From assembly GCA_024741835.1 (NCBI GenBank), contig JAENRP010000290.1, positions 1 through 55,483 on the forward strand: a stretch of DNA of 55,483 bases, given 5' to 3'. Position numbers and translations under genes: made by a program. Shown here in pieces: positions 11,858 to 24,742 of this stretch. Each line of letters starts with the position of its first letter. Position 1 is the stretch's first letter. The notes below the pieces were generated by a model, which had not been told where the DNA came from, ran no database searches, and saw only the letters and a program-made list of their open reading frames with translations. This DNA is from Diplocarpon mali (taxonomy: Eukaryota > Ascomycota > Leotiomycetes > Helotiales > Drepanopezizaceae).

Positions 11858-13633
11858 CTAGCGTCCAAGGGCGCCCGCCACCACCGGAGAGTCAGAGGAG
11901 AGAGAGGAGAGAGGGGGGGAGGTCGAGTTGTCCGAGGCGTCCGAGTCGTCCGAGTCGTCCGTGTCGTCGATCCGCGCGTCCAGCAGGTTGCTCTCGTCGT
12001 CTTCCGTGTCGACCGCGATCTCGCATACCGCGACCGGGTGCTTCTCCCTGCCTTCGCACGCGACGAAGGCTTTCACGTCGGCAGACGAGCTCCGCACAAA
12101 GCTCTTCTCGTCGTTGTAGCGGATAAGGCCTGGGTGGTTTCCCGGGGGCGAGGTGATACTCTCGCTGCGTCGGCCCCGGGGGCTCATGCGCTCGCTGTCG
12201 TTGGTGTCGCCGTCTTCGCGGCTGCCCCAGGAAGTCTGCACGCTGTTAAGTGGGTTGCGCTGGGGGGGTGGGGGCTGGGTTTGGGGCTCACGGTGTTGTG
12301 GGTACAGAGGGCGTAGATCTTGATAAACGTATGCAGGTACCCGAACACGATGGACAAAGGCCAGTAGATGATATCCGCCGGGTTGCGGATCCAGAGACTA
12401 ATCAACTTGATGGCTTTGACCCATACCATGAAGAAGACTTGAGCCAGCATGCAGTGCAAGCGGCCATGCTCAGACAGATCTTCAGTCGCTTTCCACAGAG
12501 CGTAGAGGATGAAGGGATCGAAAAGTATGGAAAAGGTGGTGAACGTAGCGAGGTGGAGAGCATAGGTGGACCACTTTTGTTGACTATGGCCGTTAGCGAA
12601 GAGCAACATCACGGCCGCAGATCGGGAAAACTTACTACAACACGTGTCTCTCTATAAACATACTGGTGTAGTTACTTCGCCAGTTGCTACGCGCCCATCG
12701 AGAACATTGGTAGAGGAACTTTGGATTATTTTCGAGCGTAGTCTCAATCTCACACTGAGGGTTGTACTGGATCCAGGTCTTCCACCGGTTCGACACTAAC
12801 CACCTCGTGACAAAATTATCATCATCAGCGTTGAGCTGATATTGCCCCCAGCGTTCAGTCTTGAATCCATCCAAGAACATAGGACTTTGTAGGATCTCCG
12901 AGCGGAAGGCACAGGTGCGTCCAGACATGCAGGAGGTTCCCCCATCAATTCCATGAGTAGCGGAGATCTCAAAATTCCGCCGCTCGATGTAGGCGACCCC
13001 GAGCCAGTTCCAGCAGTAAGACGCAACCGACCCGGTCTCGAGTCGCTTCACTCTCTGGTTGGGTCCAACACCCCCAATCTTTGGGTCTTCAAACGGAGCA
13101 AGGAGCCAGGGCAGGATGGTGCTGGGCCACGTGACATCATCGTCTGCCATTATGATGATGGATGTCTTGACCTTCGGAATCGCCTCGCAGACCTGTATCC
13201 TCTTGTTTGCAATTGGCGTCTGGAACGTGCGGATGTTGGATGCCTCTAAAGTCTTCGTAAAGTTGACCAATTTTTGATATTTATCTGACGTCGTGACAAG
13301 GAGCAGTTCGCAAGGATGGCACGCCAAGATACTCTGCAGGGAGTCTCTCAACTCCTCGAAGTTGCTGTGAATCGTAGGGATGATGACCGTCACATCTTTC
13401 GACGAGTATGATGGGCTTTCGGGAATGGGTATGGACTTGTAGCACCAATGGCTAATGAAGTTGATAATGGTCCGAACATAGCGATGAAGCCTGTCTCTTG
13501 TTAGTATACCGGTGGCAGGGCAATCACAAGCATTTTTCAAATACCGGCGTGTACCGGATTGAGGTTGGGGTCGGACATACCAGAACCCCCAGAACAACAT
13601 TGTCCATTTTGACAACATCAAGTATGGCCACAT
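11858..13633 (-). CDS. Family 2 glycosyltransferase (polysaccharide synthase, GT2 hyphal-growth type)
   Basis: A processive GT2 of the group that includes Zymoseptoria ZtGT2 and Cryptococcus Cps1; in plant pathogens it is needed for hyphal extension on solid surfaces. The polysaccharide made is not settled. The model is complement(join(11858..12235, 12292..12583, 12636..13490, 13581..13633)), 525 residues, typical of the family. Exon 1 and early exon 2 give an N-terminal membrane helix. Catalytic motifs are D-D-D at 134-136, A-D-D-D-N at 239-243 and Q-C-S-R-W (QxxRW) at 279-283, followed by membrane helices in exon 3. Introns of 90, 52 and 56 bp have donors GTATGT, GTAAGT and GTGAGC and branch sites TACTAAC, GCTAAC and CTTAAC; each removal keeps the frame and restores family sequence, for example T-S-W-G-S-R after intron 3. 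The last exon encodes a Ser/Asp-rich acidic cytosolic tail. The exact start is the least certain point. Confidence 0.93.
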
Positions 13634-13726
13634 TTGGAATGGTCCCCCCCGACACCAAAACTATCAAGGTCCCAATCCCGTAATTTTCCGGAGCGATTTC
13701 GGCCGTCTGCAGTGTATTATTATTAA

Positions 13727-13761
13727 ATATATATATATATATCTCTCTCTCTCTCTTCTTC
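13727..13761. repeat. (AT)n(CT)n dinucleotide tract
   Basis: A run of alternating A and T passes directly into alternating C and T. It lies about 95 bases upstream of the proposed start of the glycosyltransferase, in its promoter or leader. Confidence 0.85.
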
Positions 13762-14269
13762 TTCGAATATATAGCGAGAGTCACCACGGTGGGTTGTTCC
13801 GGAGAGGCGCAAGTTGAGGGGTCATGTGAGAGCGATCGTTTGGGGGTGGGGAGGCGTGGAAAGACGTGGGCTGAAATACGTCGATTGAGCTTCAATCGAG
13901 AGGACTCTAAATGAGCTGATTCGAGGAGAGGCCGAGTGGTGTTGTATTTTCGACTTGCAGGAGTGCTGTTCCGGTTTTTAGTGGAATATTGGAAGGAAGT
14001 AGCCGCGTGGAGAAAGCGGAATGCTTATTCTTGTTTGGGAGGTCTCTGCAGAAGTCGAGATCCGGACCAATAATGGGGGGGAGGAAAAGTCAAAGGACTT
14101 TGCAGAACAGGCGTATCACTGCACCCAGCAGTGAAGATGCAAAGCCAGTCCCAAAATTGCCCATAGCAATGCCAATGCCAATGCCAATACCAAATGCCGA
14201 TGCCAGACGCCAACGTCGATATCCGATTGTAAACCCCAAGTCGTGATCCGCCCATGCAACGCCGGGCCC

Positions 14270-14334
14270 GAGTCAGAGTCAGAGTCAGACGAGGACGAGG
14301 ACGAGCCAGAGCCAGAGCCAGAGCCAGAGCCAGC
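14270..14334. repeat. Purine-rich GAGTCA / GAGCCA repeats
   Basis: Tandem GAGTCA copies are followed by GAGGAC and then GAGCCA copies, all six-base units. They encode an Asp/Glu/Pro-rich peptide in one plus frame, which is the sort of open frame a six-base repeat creates by itself. Confidence 0.8.
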
Positions 14335-15244
14335 GACGGAGACAGAGAGGCACAAACAAGTGCGCGCTGTACTGCACGCCACGGCGCTGTCCCGAACTGT
14401 ATTGCCCTGCACTGTACTGCAATGTAAGTGTAAATGTACCGCGCTATGCTCTACCAGATGCCAGCTTTTGCCAGCTAGCTTGGTCGGAATCCGGGAAGAG
14501 ATACAAAGAGGGCGAGTGCAGTTGGTACGGGATGCCGAGACAACGAGAGAACGAGACCATCGATCAGTCATCAAGTCATCAATCATCAATCACCAAACGA
14601 GCGACGATGCCAGATGCCCAAGGGTGGAGGAGCGGGAACTTCAAAGCGAGCAGTCGAGGATACGAAGGTACAAAAGCGTACCAGATGAGTGTCCTCGGTG
14701 CACAGGAGGACAGCAAGGTCGCCGAGTGATCATGATGGGTAGGGAGGATCCCCCACAGGGTCTTGTGGAGGACTATATAGTTCCCGCCTGCCAGTCGACG
14801 GGACCGGGACGGCACACGAGAGAGTTTGTCCAAGGAAGACGGTGGACGCGAAACCCGATCCGTCATATTTTATTTGGGGCCGCAGGCTACTAATAGTCTG
14901 ACATTAGTCGGCGCATCCAGTCCCGTAGCAGATGGGCGCAACGACGCAGCACTGGATCCCGGGATCGCGCTGGAGTAGATTGGCTCCCGGTGGGTAGCGG
15001 ATGGGTTTGGGGTTGGAAAATGCGGATATCGATGGGACGAGGGAGGATGTTGGGGGATGCAATATAATATGACGCGGATGTGGATGTGGTATGGATGTGG
15101 AGGTGAAGGTGGAGGTGGAGGTGGATGTAGAAGTGGGCGTGGGAGAGAGAGGGGAGGCACGTGAGCAACGAAATCAGGTTATAACAAGACAAGGCCCAGG
15201 TCAGTTGTGAGTTTGTTGACTCGAAGGCGCCGCCACCCTGGCGG

Positions 15245-15293
15245 GAGAGGAGGAGGAGGAGGAGGAGGAGGTGGTGGTGGTGGTGGAGGAGCA
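15245..15293. repeat. (GGA)n(GGT)n trinucleotide tract
   Basis: About ten GGA/GAG units followed by about five GGT units. A related GGATGT/GGAGGT-rich stretch lies just upstream at 15075-15140. Confidence 0.85.
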
Positions 15294-15797
15294 GCTGTTA
15301 GGTAGGTAGTGCAAGGTGGCGTCAAGAACGTCAGTACAGAGTAAGGATCGTTCGTACATGAGGGGCTACGAGTAAAGGCGACAGGCTCCTCCGTTGCTCG
15401 TCGAAGCTAGACGTCACTGGCTACAGGTTCCAGGTAATATACTTCGTCGCAGGCGTAATACACAGTAAACACCACGTGAAAGTATATTTATAACCTTGCA
15501 AATATGCGATCCCCCCCCCCCCTGACTGAATGTTGAAACGTACGAAAACCAAGGTAGAATTGGAGGTAGACGAGAGCTTCTGTCGAGAGGTCTCTGCGGT
15601 TTATAGCTCCAGAGTTGTGCTGGGAATTCAGTCCTTACCGCGACATCGAGAAGTTTCTCTCCTCACTCCCACCTTGGATTGAATTATATTCTTGCCCTTA
15701 CTTGTAGAGGGAGCATGGGCAGTCGACTCCTCGGGGATAGGGGCTTCTTCTTCACCTCGTAAAAAGTACCCATTTGACATTCGCTTAAGGGTGGGGG

Positions 15798-15935
15798 NNN
15801 NNNNNNNNNNNNNNNNNNNNNNNNNNNNNNNNNNNNNNNNNNNNNNNNNNNNNNNNNNNNNNNNNNNNNNNNNNNNNNNNNNNNNNNNNNNNNNNNNNNN
15901 NNNNNNNNNNNNNNNNNNNNNNNNNNNNNNNNNNN
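15798..15935. other. Assembly gap of 138 N
   Basis: Unknown bases. The left flank ends in a run of G (gtggggg) and the right flank begins with a run of C. The frames that seem to run across the gap are artefacts of the N run. Confidence 0.98.
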
Positions 15936-16764
15936 CCCCCCCGGGAGTCAACACTGGGATAGTGTTTAGTACGAAGTGTTCCGCCTGCAACGAAGAGGTA
16001 CCACGCTATAGGGTGAGTTACAGGTATCTCATTTCAGGCCATCGCAGAGGCAGAGGCCGCAGCAGGGAAGCGAGGAGGCTGGCCGGGAGCAGGCAAGGCC
16101 CCGTGCTCGGAAGGATACAATACGAGTCCAGTCCCACAGGTAGGTCGGTCCCGAGCGAGCAAGGAGGAAGAGGCTCGAAGCGTGAAGGGAGGAAGCTGGT
16201 TGGGGGTGTGCGAGGCATCGGAGGAGGCAAAGCAGGCGACGGGGAGGGCTAGACTGTGTCGCTGCCCGGTTCTCTTGTCCAAGTCCGGGTTCGCGACGAG
16301 GTATGGGGTCCGGTTCCAGGTAGAGAGAGCTAGCTACCCAGGTACCGGTACAGGCACGTCGAGCTCACGCCGAGGGCTGCGGCGGCGGTTTGATAGGCAC
16401 TCGTTTCCAGTTGCTGGGGCGTCGGTACGTCGTGTCGCGAGACAGGCGACGAGCATGATACGTCCCAGCAGCGGGTGCTATTGGCGGGACCAGAAAACGT
16501 GTTGCAGCTTTCCAACTGGCGCCTAACTGCAACGGGATTCACATCTCTGCAACAGCTTAGTCATGTCCACCCTGGAGAGGAGCCAGGACGGTAGAGATCC
16601 GGAGCCCGGTCGAGGGTAGAGTGGTCCGGACAGCAGGGGATTTTAAGGTTGCTGCAGTGCTCCTGTGCACCGTACGGTACAGATACAGATATAGATAGAT
16701 CGCCACAGTCCAGCTGGCGATCTGGTCCACTTTCCGGCTGGCCGACCCCCGGCCTCAGCAAAGG

Positions 16765-16912
16765 GCTGGGTGCTTGGGTGCTGAGGGCTGGGTGCTGGGT
16801 GCTGAGAGCCGAGATGCTGAGAGCCGAGTTGCTGAGAGCCGAGTTGCTGAGAGCCGGAGTGCCGAGTGCCCAGCGCCGAGTGCCGAGTGCCCAGTGCCGA
16901 GTGCGGTGCACG
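16765..16912. repeat. Minisatellite of GCTGAGAGCCGAGTT-like units
   Basis: An imperfect tandem repeat: GGGTGCTGAGG-type units pass into 15-base GCTGAGAGCCGAGTT-type units (about four copies) and then GAGTGCC-type units. Long open frames appear on both strands across it for this reason alone. Confidence 0.8.
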
Positions 16913-18704
16913 GAGCCGGACGGGGCCGGACCCGGAGCTGTGTACCGTGGACCGCCAGCCGGCGACGCGCGGATGTTGGCAGGCTGGATACAGACTTCTG
17001 CAGCGCCGAGAAGGAGGTTCTCCAAGTCAACACCCCCAAGCCGACACACGCTAGTCAAGCCGAAGCGCGCTAGCCGCTTACGGCAGACACTCGTGGGAGG
17101 CTTCACCGCCAAGTGCCGGCCTTCCTCGGCAGTGCAGATGGCCGGATTGCCCCCCCCCCCCCGCAAAAACCGCGATATTTGTATTCCCTCCGGAGCACGT
17201 GGAGCTGATGGGAAGAACATGGAGATCGGCATCCCTCTCTCCCTCGGTCCTCCGTTCTGGGGAGAACATCTCCCCCTCCCCCCGTTGCCGCAAGTCGCAT
17301 AACTGCAAATGACATGATGGTAAGTATCGCCGGGCCGAACAGGGTCATCTCGTAAAGTCTAATTAACGGCCGCGTCGTAAATCGAAACTAGCGAAAAAAG
17401 TATTTCTAGTAAGGCTGAAGAAGGAGAAGGAGCAGCGCTTGTCTAGCGGGACAAGGTTCAACCGGCTTGCGGGTGGATGGTGATGCAAATCTTGAAATCG
17501 TTCCATCTGGCTGATTTCCATCCCATGTTCCTCTGACCTCAGGCCGGGATGGGACCAGGCCGGGATGAGGCCAAGTAAGCTTTCGACTCGGCAATACAGC
17601 CCCTTTTATTAGCGAAATATTCGGAGAGCCGAAGGGGAAAATGTAAAAACAGCAATCAATCAAAACTAGCTTTTCTGCTTCGACTACGCCGTCTCCACCG
17701 GTCCGAGGCTTGATGAGCAAGTGTGTTCTATCGGAAGCGTTTCGACCATCCCAAAACAAAGGCTGTTTGGCTCCAAGCGGGCCGAAACTCCCGCTGACTA
17801 ACTCGGTCCCTGAGCAAAACAACAAAGTCCTGCTGCCGTCAAAGCTTGGTAGCGCGATCATCCTCACCACGCTGGCAATCTTGCCTTGGACACCCAAATC
17901 CATCGGGCTCCCAGACACAGCAGACCGTATCCGGGCGTCTCAGAGGAGCGCGCTTCCAATATCCCACCCCGAATTCTATTCTTTCGGGATTCCCACATTT
18001 CTGGATACATCGTGCAAGTCTTAATTTCTCGAAATGTGCTTCCAATAAGGTTCTCCCGCTTGCACCTCTAGGTGGATGGGTGGAGAGTGAGAGCGTGCTA
18101 GGCAGTCAGCTTCCGCCTTCCCCGAAACCTTGGAGGGGTGCGCGAGACCAGGAGCGGGCTAGTTCTGCGACGACTTCACCGGGCGATGTCCTCGTAGGAA
18201 GACCAGGATGGCCTCTCCTAACCCTACCACCTTTCCCCTTCGCCTCTCGTGCCGCATTTCGCTCGTCTGGAGACTAGCGCCGACGAGCCAGGACACGGAG
18301 ACCTGACGAGAAGAGAGGAGAGGGGGGCCAGTCCGACGTCACAACACCTGCCTTGGAGCGGTCGCCCATGGCTCGCCCGCGACCAGCCAGGCACTCCCGG
18401 CCAAGGAAGAAGGAAGAGAGGAAGGAGGGGGAAAGCGCTGGTGGGGCGGATGGTACGAGTAGTCACTGTATTGGAGGATTACCAGGAGGATTTCGAAGAA
18501 GGGAGGAAGTCCGTAGCTGGTCTGGGCGAGGGGGACACCGCTCTCCCTAGTGAGTGGCAGTCGTCAGGATGGCAGACGCAGACGTCTGTCAATACTCCTC
18601 GGCTTGACTCGCTTCGCTCATTCGCCTTTCGCCGGCTGGCGACTTGGACGGCACGGGAAAGCAGAGCCGACGTAGCTGAGCTGCCGAACAGTGCTGATGG
18701 GTTT

Positions 18705-18878
18705 TGTATGTATGTGTGTATATGTGTATATGTGTATATGTGTATATGTGTATATGTGTATATGTGTATATGTGTATATGTGTATATGTGTATATGTGTA
18801 TATGTGTATATGTGTATATGTGTATATGTGTACATGTACATGTGTACATGTGTACATGTGTATACATACACACATATC
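18705..18878. repeat. (TGTATATG)n microsatellite with palindromic end
   Basis: About 15 copies of an eight-base TGTATATG unit from about 18715 to 18833, then TGTACATG-type copies, then a stretch reading as near reverse complement (tacatacacacata). Alternating purine and pyrimidine makes left-handed or cruciform DNA conceivable. Confidence 0.9.
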
Positions 18879-19838
18879 TGACAATATGCCATATACACCC
18901 ACGGATATAAAATCGAAACGTCAGACATCGAATGCACCCGCCGCGGACGATCGCACAGAAGATCTCGGCCGGGTTCTCAGCAGAGGGCTGCAGTCAAGAG
19001 TACATCCCCGTCACATGCAACGGGCCTACAGTAGGGACGCAGTCAACTCCGTCTGCGCGCGGTGACGACGCTCGGAGCTGCAGCACGATGCACTGCACTG
19101 CACTTCACTGTAATGCAATGCAGTACAGTGCAACGCAGGCAAGGAAACGTTCGCGTCTGTACGTCCTGTGTACACGCCAACTCTCTCTTTGGGATCTGTC
19201 AAGAGTCGGGTATGCGAGGGACTCTGAAAGCGGTATTGATACGCGGGTTTGGCTTAATCTCGCACGCCGGATGAGCAGGGATACCAATCATGCCACATCG
19301 GCGAGAAAATCGTAGCTAGCTACACATGCCAGGTAGGTGAGACCTTGCACGCGGCCTTCCTCCCTACGGGTGAGAGGACATCCCATGCCAAGGGGGGTGC
19401 TCCGTATGTCGTTACCGAGAGCGCCCTCGCGTGCCGCTCACTTGCTTTGGTCATGGAACTTCCCTAGCCCTCCTGGCTTCGGCCAACCCAGCCAGCTTGG
19501 TTACGACCATGCGACTCGAAGGCGTTCTACGCCATGCAATCCTGCGAGGACTGTACTTGTGCTGCTTGTCGGCTCGACTCCGTGGCCCTGCCCGTCGTCA
19601 CCAGCACGCCCTGAGCTAAGCGAGGTTCACGCTGCTGCCGCCGGCCTAGGAACCTGGGGAAAAACCAGAGAAAGATGGGAAAAAAAAAGGGGGGGGGAAG
19701 ATGAGGGAGGGGGAGAAGGAGGGAGGGGGGAAGTAGATTTAAAAGTCAGACTGATATAATCTCCGCCGCCGAGGAAAAACCAATCGCTCATATGGTCTCC
19801 GGCTCTGTGGGTTGGCGGCTCGTTGGAAGCGAAGCAAA

Positions 19839-19911
19839 GCATGGCCAGCTGACTAAGCATGGCCAGCTGACTAAGCATGGCCAGCTGACTAAGCATCACC
19901 GGCTGACTAAG
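19839..19911. repeat. 18-bp tandem repeat, four copies
   Basis: Three copies of gcatggccagctgactaa and one variant with gcatcaccggctgactaa. The unit contains the palindrome CAGCTG next to TGACTAA, an AP-1-like half motif, so it could bind protein, but no gene nearby gives it a target. Confidence 0.85.
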
Positions 19912-21529
19912 CCACCCCTCCCCCCCTCCAACCACCACCTATGCCGTAAATACATGACGGATTCGACATTTCAGTTCAAGACATGCCGGCCGTCTCTACG
20001 CCAGCGCCAGCCCGCAACCTGTTCGCAGAGGCCGGGCGCCGACGAGCTTGCGAACATGCCCAACGCATTTCTGGGCCTGGAACTAGCATGTACTTTGGGT
20101 GCCATGCCATGCATCACCTACCACTACCGCGCGTGGTTTTCCCTTCACCTTCGCCACGCTGGCTGGCGATGCACCTCTCTTTCCACCATCTGTGCCGACC
20201 TGGGCTGCTGTGCCAATCCTCCCCCAGCCCGCCAGCGCCCTCAGCAGCGGTCGCGGCAAAGCCTCACCCGGGGGGCCAGTCCTCTCCAGCTCGGTCCTCG
20301 ATTACGAGGAGCATTGGATGTGGACGTGGGTCCTCCGGGCGACCTCACGCCGCCCCGGGGTGTTGAGTAGGACAGCAGTTGCTGCCCCGGCCCGAGGGTG
20401 TCCCTCTCAATACGACGCAGGATGGGACGATCAGAAATGCTCCTTAAGGTTAAAGGACTAAGATTAAGGTTGCGCCGGGGAGTTCAGAGATAGCACGGCA
20501 CATCATCCAGGACCGGGAGGACACCACGCTCCGGCGCAGGCGGGATCAAGGGCGCGTGAAAGTGTATTCGTTTGACCCGGCAGACGGACGGAAAACAGCC
20601 AGCGGGAGGATCACTCGTCCACCGTCTGGGAGTGCTCGCGCCGGCGACGATGGCCGCAGTCACCGGCCGTCGCGCCTCGTATCCAGGCTCTGAATTTGTG
20701 TGGGCTCGACGCATGCGAGAGCTCGAGCGGACCTGTTGGATCCAGAAGGGGGTTTTTGCACGCTCGCAGTCTCGAGCAACACAGTCACCGGTGGCCTGCA
20801 CCGCGAATGTATGCTTCCACGGCAGATTCTCCGAGTCCATGTGTTGGGGCTCAGGCGCAAACCATCTCCGAGATCCAATCCACAAGATCCGTGGTGCGTC
20901 GCAGGCTCTGCGGATCCCTCACGAGCGTATGTGCAGTTTGTCGTGTGGATAGACTTTGGTGCGCATGGTGCTTGTTTTGGTCTGCGACAAGCTCCTACGG
21001 GCATCCCTCGGGCCTCTGTCGTGGCCTCAATCGTAGCCCTGAGTCCCAAGTAGGCCGGGCGACTGTGGAACATCTCTGTTCTTGGGTCTCCAGGAGAGTC
21101 GTGCGATATCGAATGAGCGCCAAGGGAATCAACCGTCGCCAGGTGGCGTGAGAGGGTAACGACACCGCCGAACCGAGGATCGCCGCGTGAACCTACTCCC
21201 GACCCCACGGCCTCCGGCGCAGGAATCCAGGTCGGAGTTCGGGCTGGAACCCACGACGGCCTGCACTCTGGGTCGGAGCGGCCGCCGTGCGGATCGATGA
21301 GCCGGGTGAGTCCCAGGCCCTTGTTCTCCCTCGCACCTCAACTCAGATTCTTCTTCGGCAGCAGACGCGAAGTGCTTGTTGTGTTGTGTTGTCGGGAGCT
21401 GCGCTGTGCTAGACTGCCACCTACAGATCCGATCAGAACAAGCAAATTGGTCAACGAGCGGGTCTATCCCTGCCCTGCTGGAGGACAGGACAAAGCAGAT
21501 ATCCAGATGTATCCATGTGGGTATGTAAG

Positions 21530-21622
21530 TATACCTGTGAGTATAAGTATAAGTATAAGTATAAGTATATGTATATGTATATGTACATGTATATGTACAT
21601 GTATATGTACATGTATATGTAC

Positions 21623-21654
<32 letters not shown>

Positions 21655-21738
21655 ATGTGTTTATATCTTATGATATATACACATATACATACATGTATGT
21701 ACAACATCTATACATCAACATACGTATATATACACCTA
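21530..21738. repeat. TATAAG / TATATG / TACATG microsatellite
   Basis: Six-base units change along the tract from GTATAA to GTATAT to alternating GTATAT and GTACAT, then end in an imperfect palindromic TATATGTG...CACATATA segment. Similar in kind to the tract at 18.7 kb, but with a different unit. Confidence 0.88.
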
Positions 21739-22276
21739 CCTAGCCCCAGAATCCAGGATGGCGAAACAAGATTTGGTTCAAGCTGCCGTCGAGCCCCCAG
21801 CGCCGATCTCAATCTCCCGAGGCAGAGCGGAGGCCGCTGCAGAAGACGCCCATCCCCCGTGGGTGCACGCGTGAGACGTCACCGCGCATGCTGGGATCTG
21901 TACCGGCATTGCAGCCCGTGTGCCGGCATGGCACGGCGAGACGAGTAGCCGGACGGGACCCGCCTCCAAACGATCGAACACCGGCGACCAAGATCCTTCT
22001 TTCGCCGGAAATACGAAACAAGAGGGGGATCTGAGGATCTAGAATCCCACCGCCTGTCCGAGGTCGGCGCCCTCTCCCAGTCCGAGTCGAGATGGGAGCT
22101 ACGTGCCCTCCCCTCCGCTTTCTGCAGCTGGGAGGTGTAGGCACCCCTCCTCCGTTGTCCTCTCCCTTGCGTAGATGGCAGACCAGCTCGCCTGCTAGTG
22201 ATACTCCGTAGCAACCCAAGGTACGGATGCTGAAAGCTTTATTGGCGGGAGAACTGCCTGGTATATGATCTGCTCT

Positions 22277-22424
22277 CTGCGGAGAAGAAGGAGGAGGAGA
22301 AGATAAGAAGAGAAGAAGAAGAAGAGAAGAGAGGTAACAAGAGAAGTGACAAGAGAAGAGAAAGAGAAGAGAAGAAGAGAAGAGAGGTGACAAGAGAAGA
22401 TAAAAGGAAAACAGGAAAGAAGCC
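22277..22424. repeat. Polypurine (AGAAG)n tract
   Basis: About 150 bases almost wholly of A and G on the plus strand, in imperfect AGAAG, GAGAA and GTGAC units. Such purine strands can form triplex DNA. The reverse strand reads as Leu/Phe/Ser-rich peptide by default. Confidence 0.85.
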
Positions 22425-24684
22425 CTCGTCTCGATTCTCGATCTGGAGAGCGTTCAGCTGCTCCTGCGGACCGGGGGAGAGAGGGAGGGAGGGCTTCGGG
22501 GGCCTGCTGTTGGTACCTGCCGACCAAGGTACCAGCAGAGAGGCTAGACTTGTATAGAGCCAGGCCGAGCCAGGATAGGGTCGAAGCGGTAGAGGGCCAG
22601 AGCTCGAGAAGGCGACGAGAGAGGCTCACGACAGAGGGGGGGAAGGCTGTGCTGTGCTGTGATGTGCCATGCGGTGCAGTACTACTTCATGACGTATGCA
22701 AGAGACCATTGGTTTAAATACTGTATGATCGTGGGTGTGAAGAGCGTAGTAGTGCTCAAAAGACAGCCAAGCTACCAACGCCAATAATCCCGCCCATTCC
22801 TCATAGGGAGGGTGAATACACATTCGACCCCCGCGAGAATGGACAACTTTTGGGCTGCTTCAACCCGGTGGCCTCTTGACCCAAGCGAATATTGACAATG
22901 AGCTGATCTCGTCTCCTCCCTTCTTTCTGCTGGTGGAGAGGAACGCACGCCGGCAATCAACGGTCAGAATTATCCTCAGGACACGGGGGCGAAGGGGTTT
23001 GAGTAGATTAATAGATTGCTACCAGTGCTTCGCTTAGCCAAACAAGCCCCTCCTCGCTTGCATGCTCCTTTCGTCCCGGGGTAGGTATTCGGTTCAGTCC
23101 ATAGGCCAAGCCACTTCATTTCGGTGAAAAGAAAAATCCTGGTAAACAAGCATGGCATCCAAGAGACCCTTGAAAACCGCGGGTCGCTTTCCTCAGCCTC
23201 AACGAGCAGGAGGGGATGCTTCATCTCCTCATCTTCTATCCACCGAACTAGCGTGCCCCCGTCTCTCCGAATCTCCGTCTCCATACGGCAGGTCAGCCAA
23301 CCGCGAGAAAATCTGCAATTTGCAACGTCGGAAAGGGCGCTTGCCGGGGGGGGGCACCGAGTCATGGGCCCGGAGACGGACACGGCTCGTCCTGCGTCTG
23401 TCCCTATCTTTCTCGAGTTTCCGTAAACGATTCAATCCTGTGACGGATCCAGTCACCGAAAGACCGAAAGCGTTACATAACCATGCGTGGGGATTTCTCG
23501 GGCTTTGTTTCGGATTCCCGGGGGATTGGACGTGAACCGGAGACAGATCTCCGAGTCTCGTGGCCCGAAGGAGGCGTCGATTGGATGGGGAGGTGAGATA
23601 TGCTTCGACCGAGGGAGCTTCGTCCAATTCCGAACGCCTTTCCTCAAATACCTCTTCAGGCAGATCATATCTCGGCAGGGCATATGCTGCAATAGCTCCA
23701 ATCTGCTGCCTCGATGGCGAGATCAGGCCCTTCCCAGATTTCCTGTGACTGTGAGAGCATAGAAAGTGTTGTCTGGCCGGCGCTGGGTGCTGGGGTGTTG
23801 GCTGCTGAGAAGACCTGCGTCACAGAAGCTACTTGCTGATCCGGCATGAGTTCAATCAACGCCACGCTGACACAACACGAGATTTCGTGGGCTACCCACC
23901 GCCGAGTGTCCTCTTCCAAACCCGTCGTTGTAGCTCTCAGATATCAACCCGAAAGCATAGCGCTGAGAGATCCGTGGCCTGGAAAGACTGGAAGGTTTGA
24001 GTGATGGGAGCTCCCGCTGAGATCGTCCCCGCATGCTGATCATACACCCTTCCGCACGCCCAGAGCTCTCTCCTGACGCAGCAAGCCGCTGCTACCAGTG
24101 AAGATCAGAAGTCCGTCTCCAATCCCGTAAAATCTGCACCACTGCAATTCTACCCTCATCGTCTCCCTCTCCACCCCGTCCATCCAGGCTGCAAACGGCA
24201 GCAAGTTCCAAACACGCCTCGATCTCGACCGGAGCTGACTGGCAATTGTTGCCCCGGACTTCCCGGGACGGCGATAAGAGTAGTGCAAGACAGTCAGCGT
24301 CAGAGAGGGGTCAGAATGCTTGGTCGGACCAGTAACCGCGGTGCGACAGGGCTTGGAGCGGGCTAGGCCTGCGATAGCAGCTGAACACAAGCAGGGTATG
24401 TCCGTGGTTGCTGGGGCGAAGTCCTGGTGTTGACGACGCCGACGGCGACGACATCGATGTCCGTCCTTCCCCATCAATCCACGTCGACGAGGCCGCCGTC
24501 GCCGTGTGCCCCCGCACGATCCTGAATACCTTCTGTGCTGCCCGAATCGTCTAGTCGTCGCAGAGGAGCAGGACCTCGGCCGGGCTGCCGATTTCTGGGC
24601 TTCAGCGGAACCTGCCGAAACGTCAAGACCGACGGCAGTCTATTACCGCTCTTCCACGACTTGTATCCTCGTTGCTTTGCGGGA

Positions 24685-24742
24685 CACCAGACCAGCGCAG
24701 ACCAGACCAGACAAGACCAGACCAGACCAGACCAGACCAGAA
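24685..24742. repeat. (ACCAG)n pentanucleotide repeat
   Basis: Around ten tandem five-base ACCAG units with one or two changes. It lies about 300 bases upstream of the gene at 25025. Confidence 0.88.

Noticed and set aside
15628..16252. Frames of 120 and 186 codons running across the N gap
   Set aside because: They stay open only because the unknown bases cannot supply stops.
16561..17302. Pair of opposite frames of 223 and 217 codons
   Set aside because: The central part of both is encoded by the 15-base minisatellite, which keeps several frames open at once.
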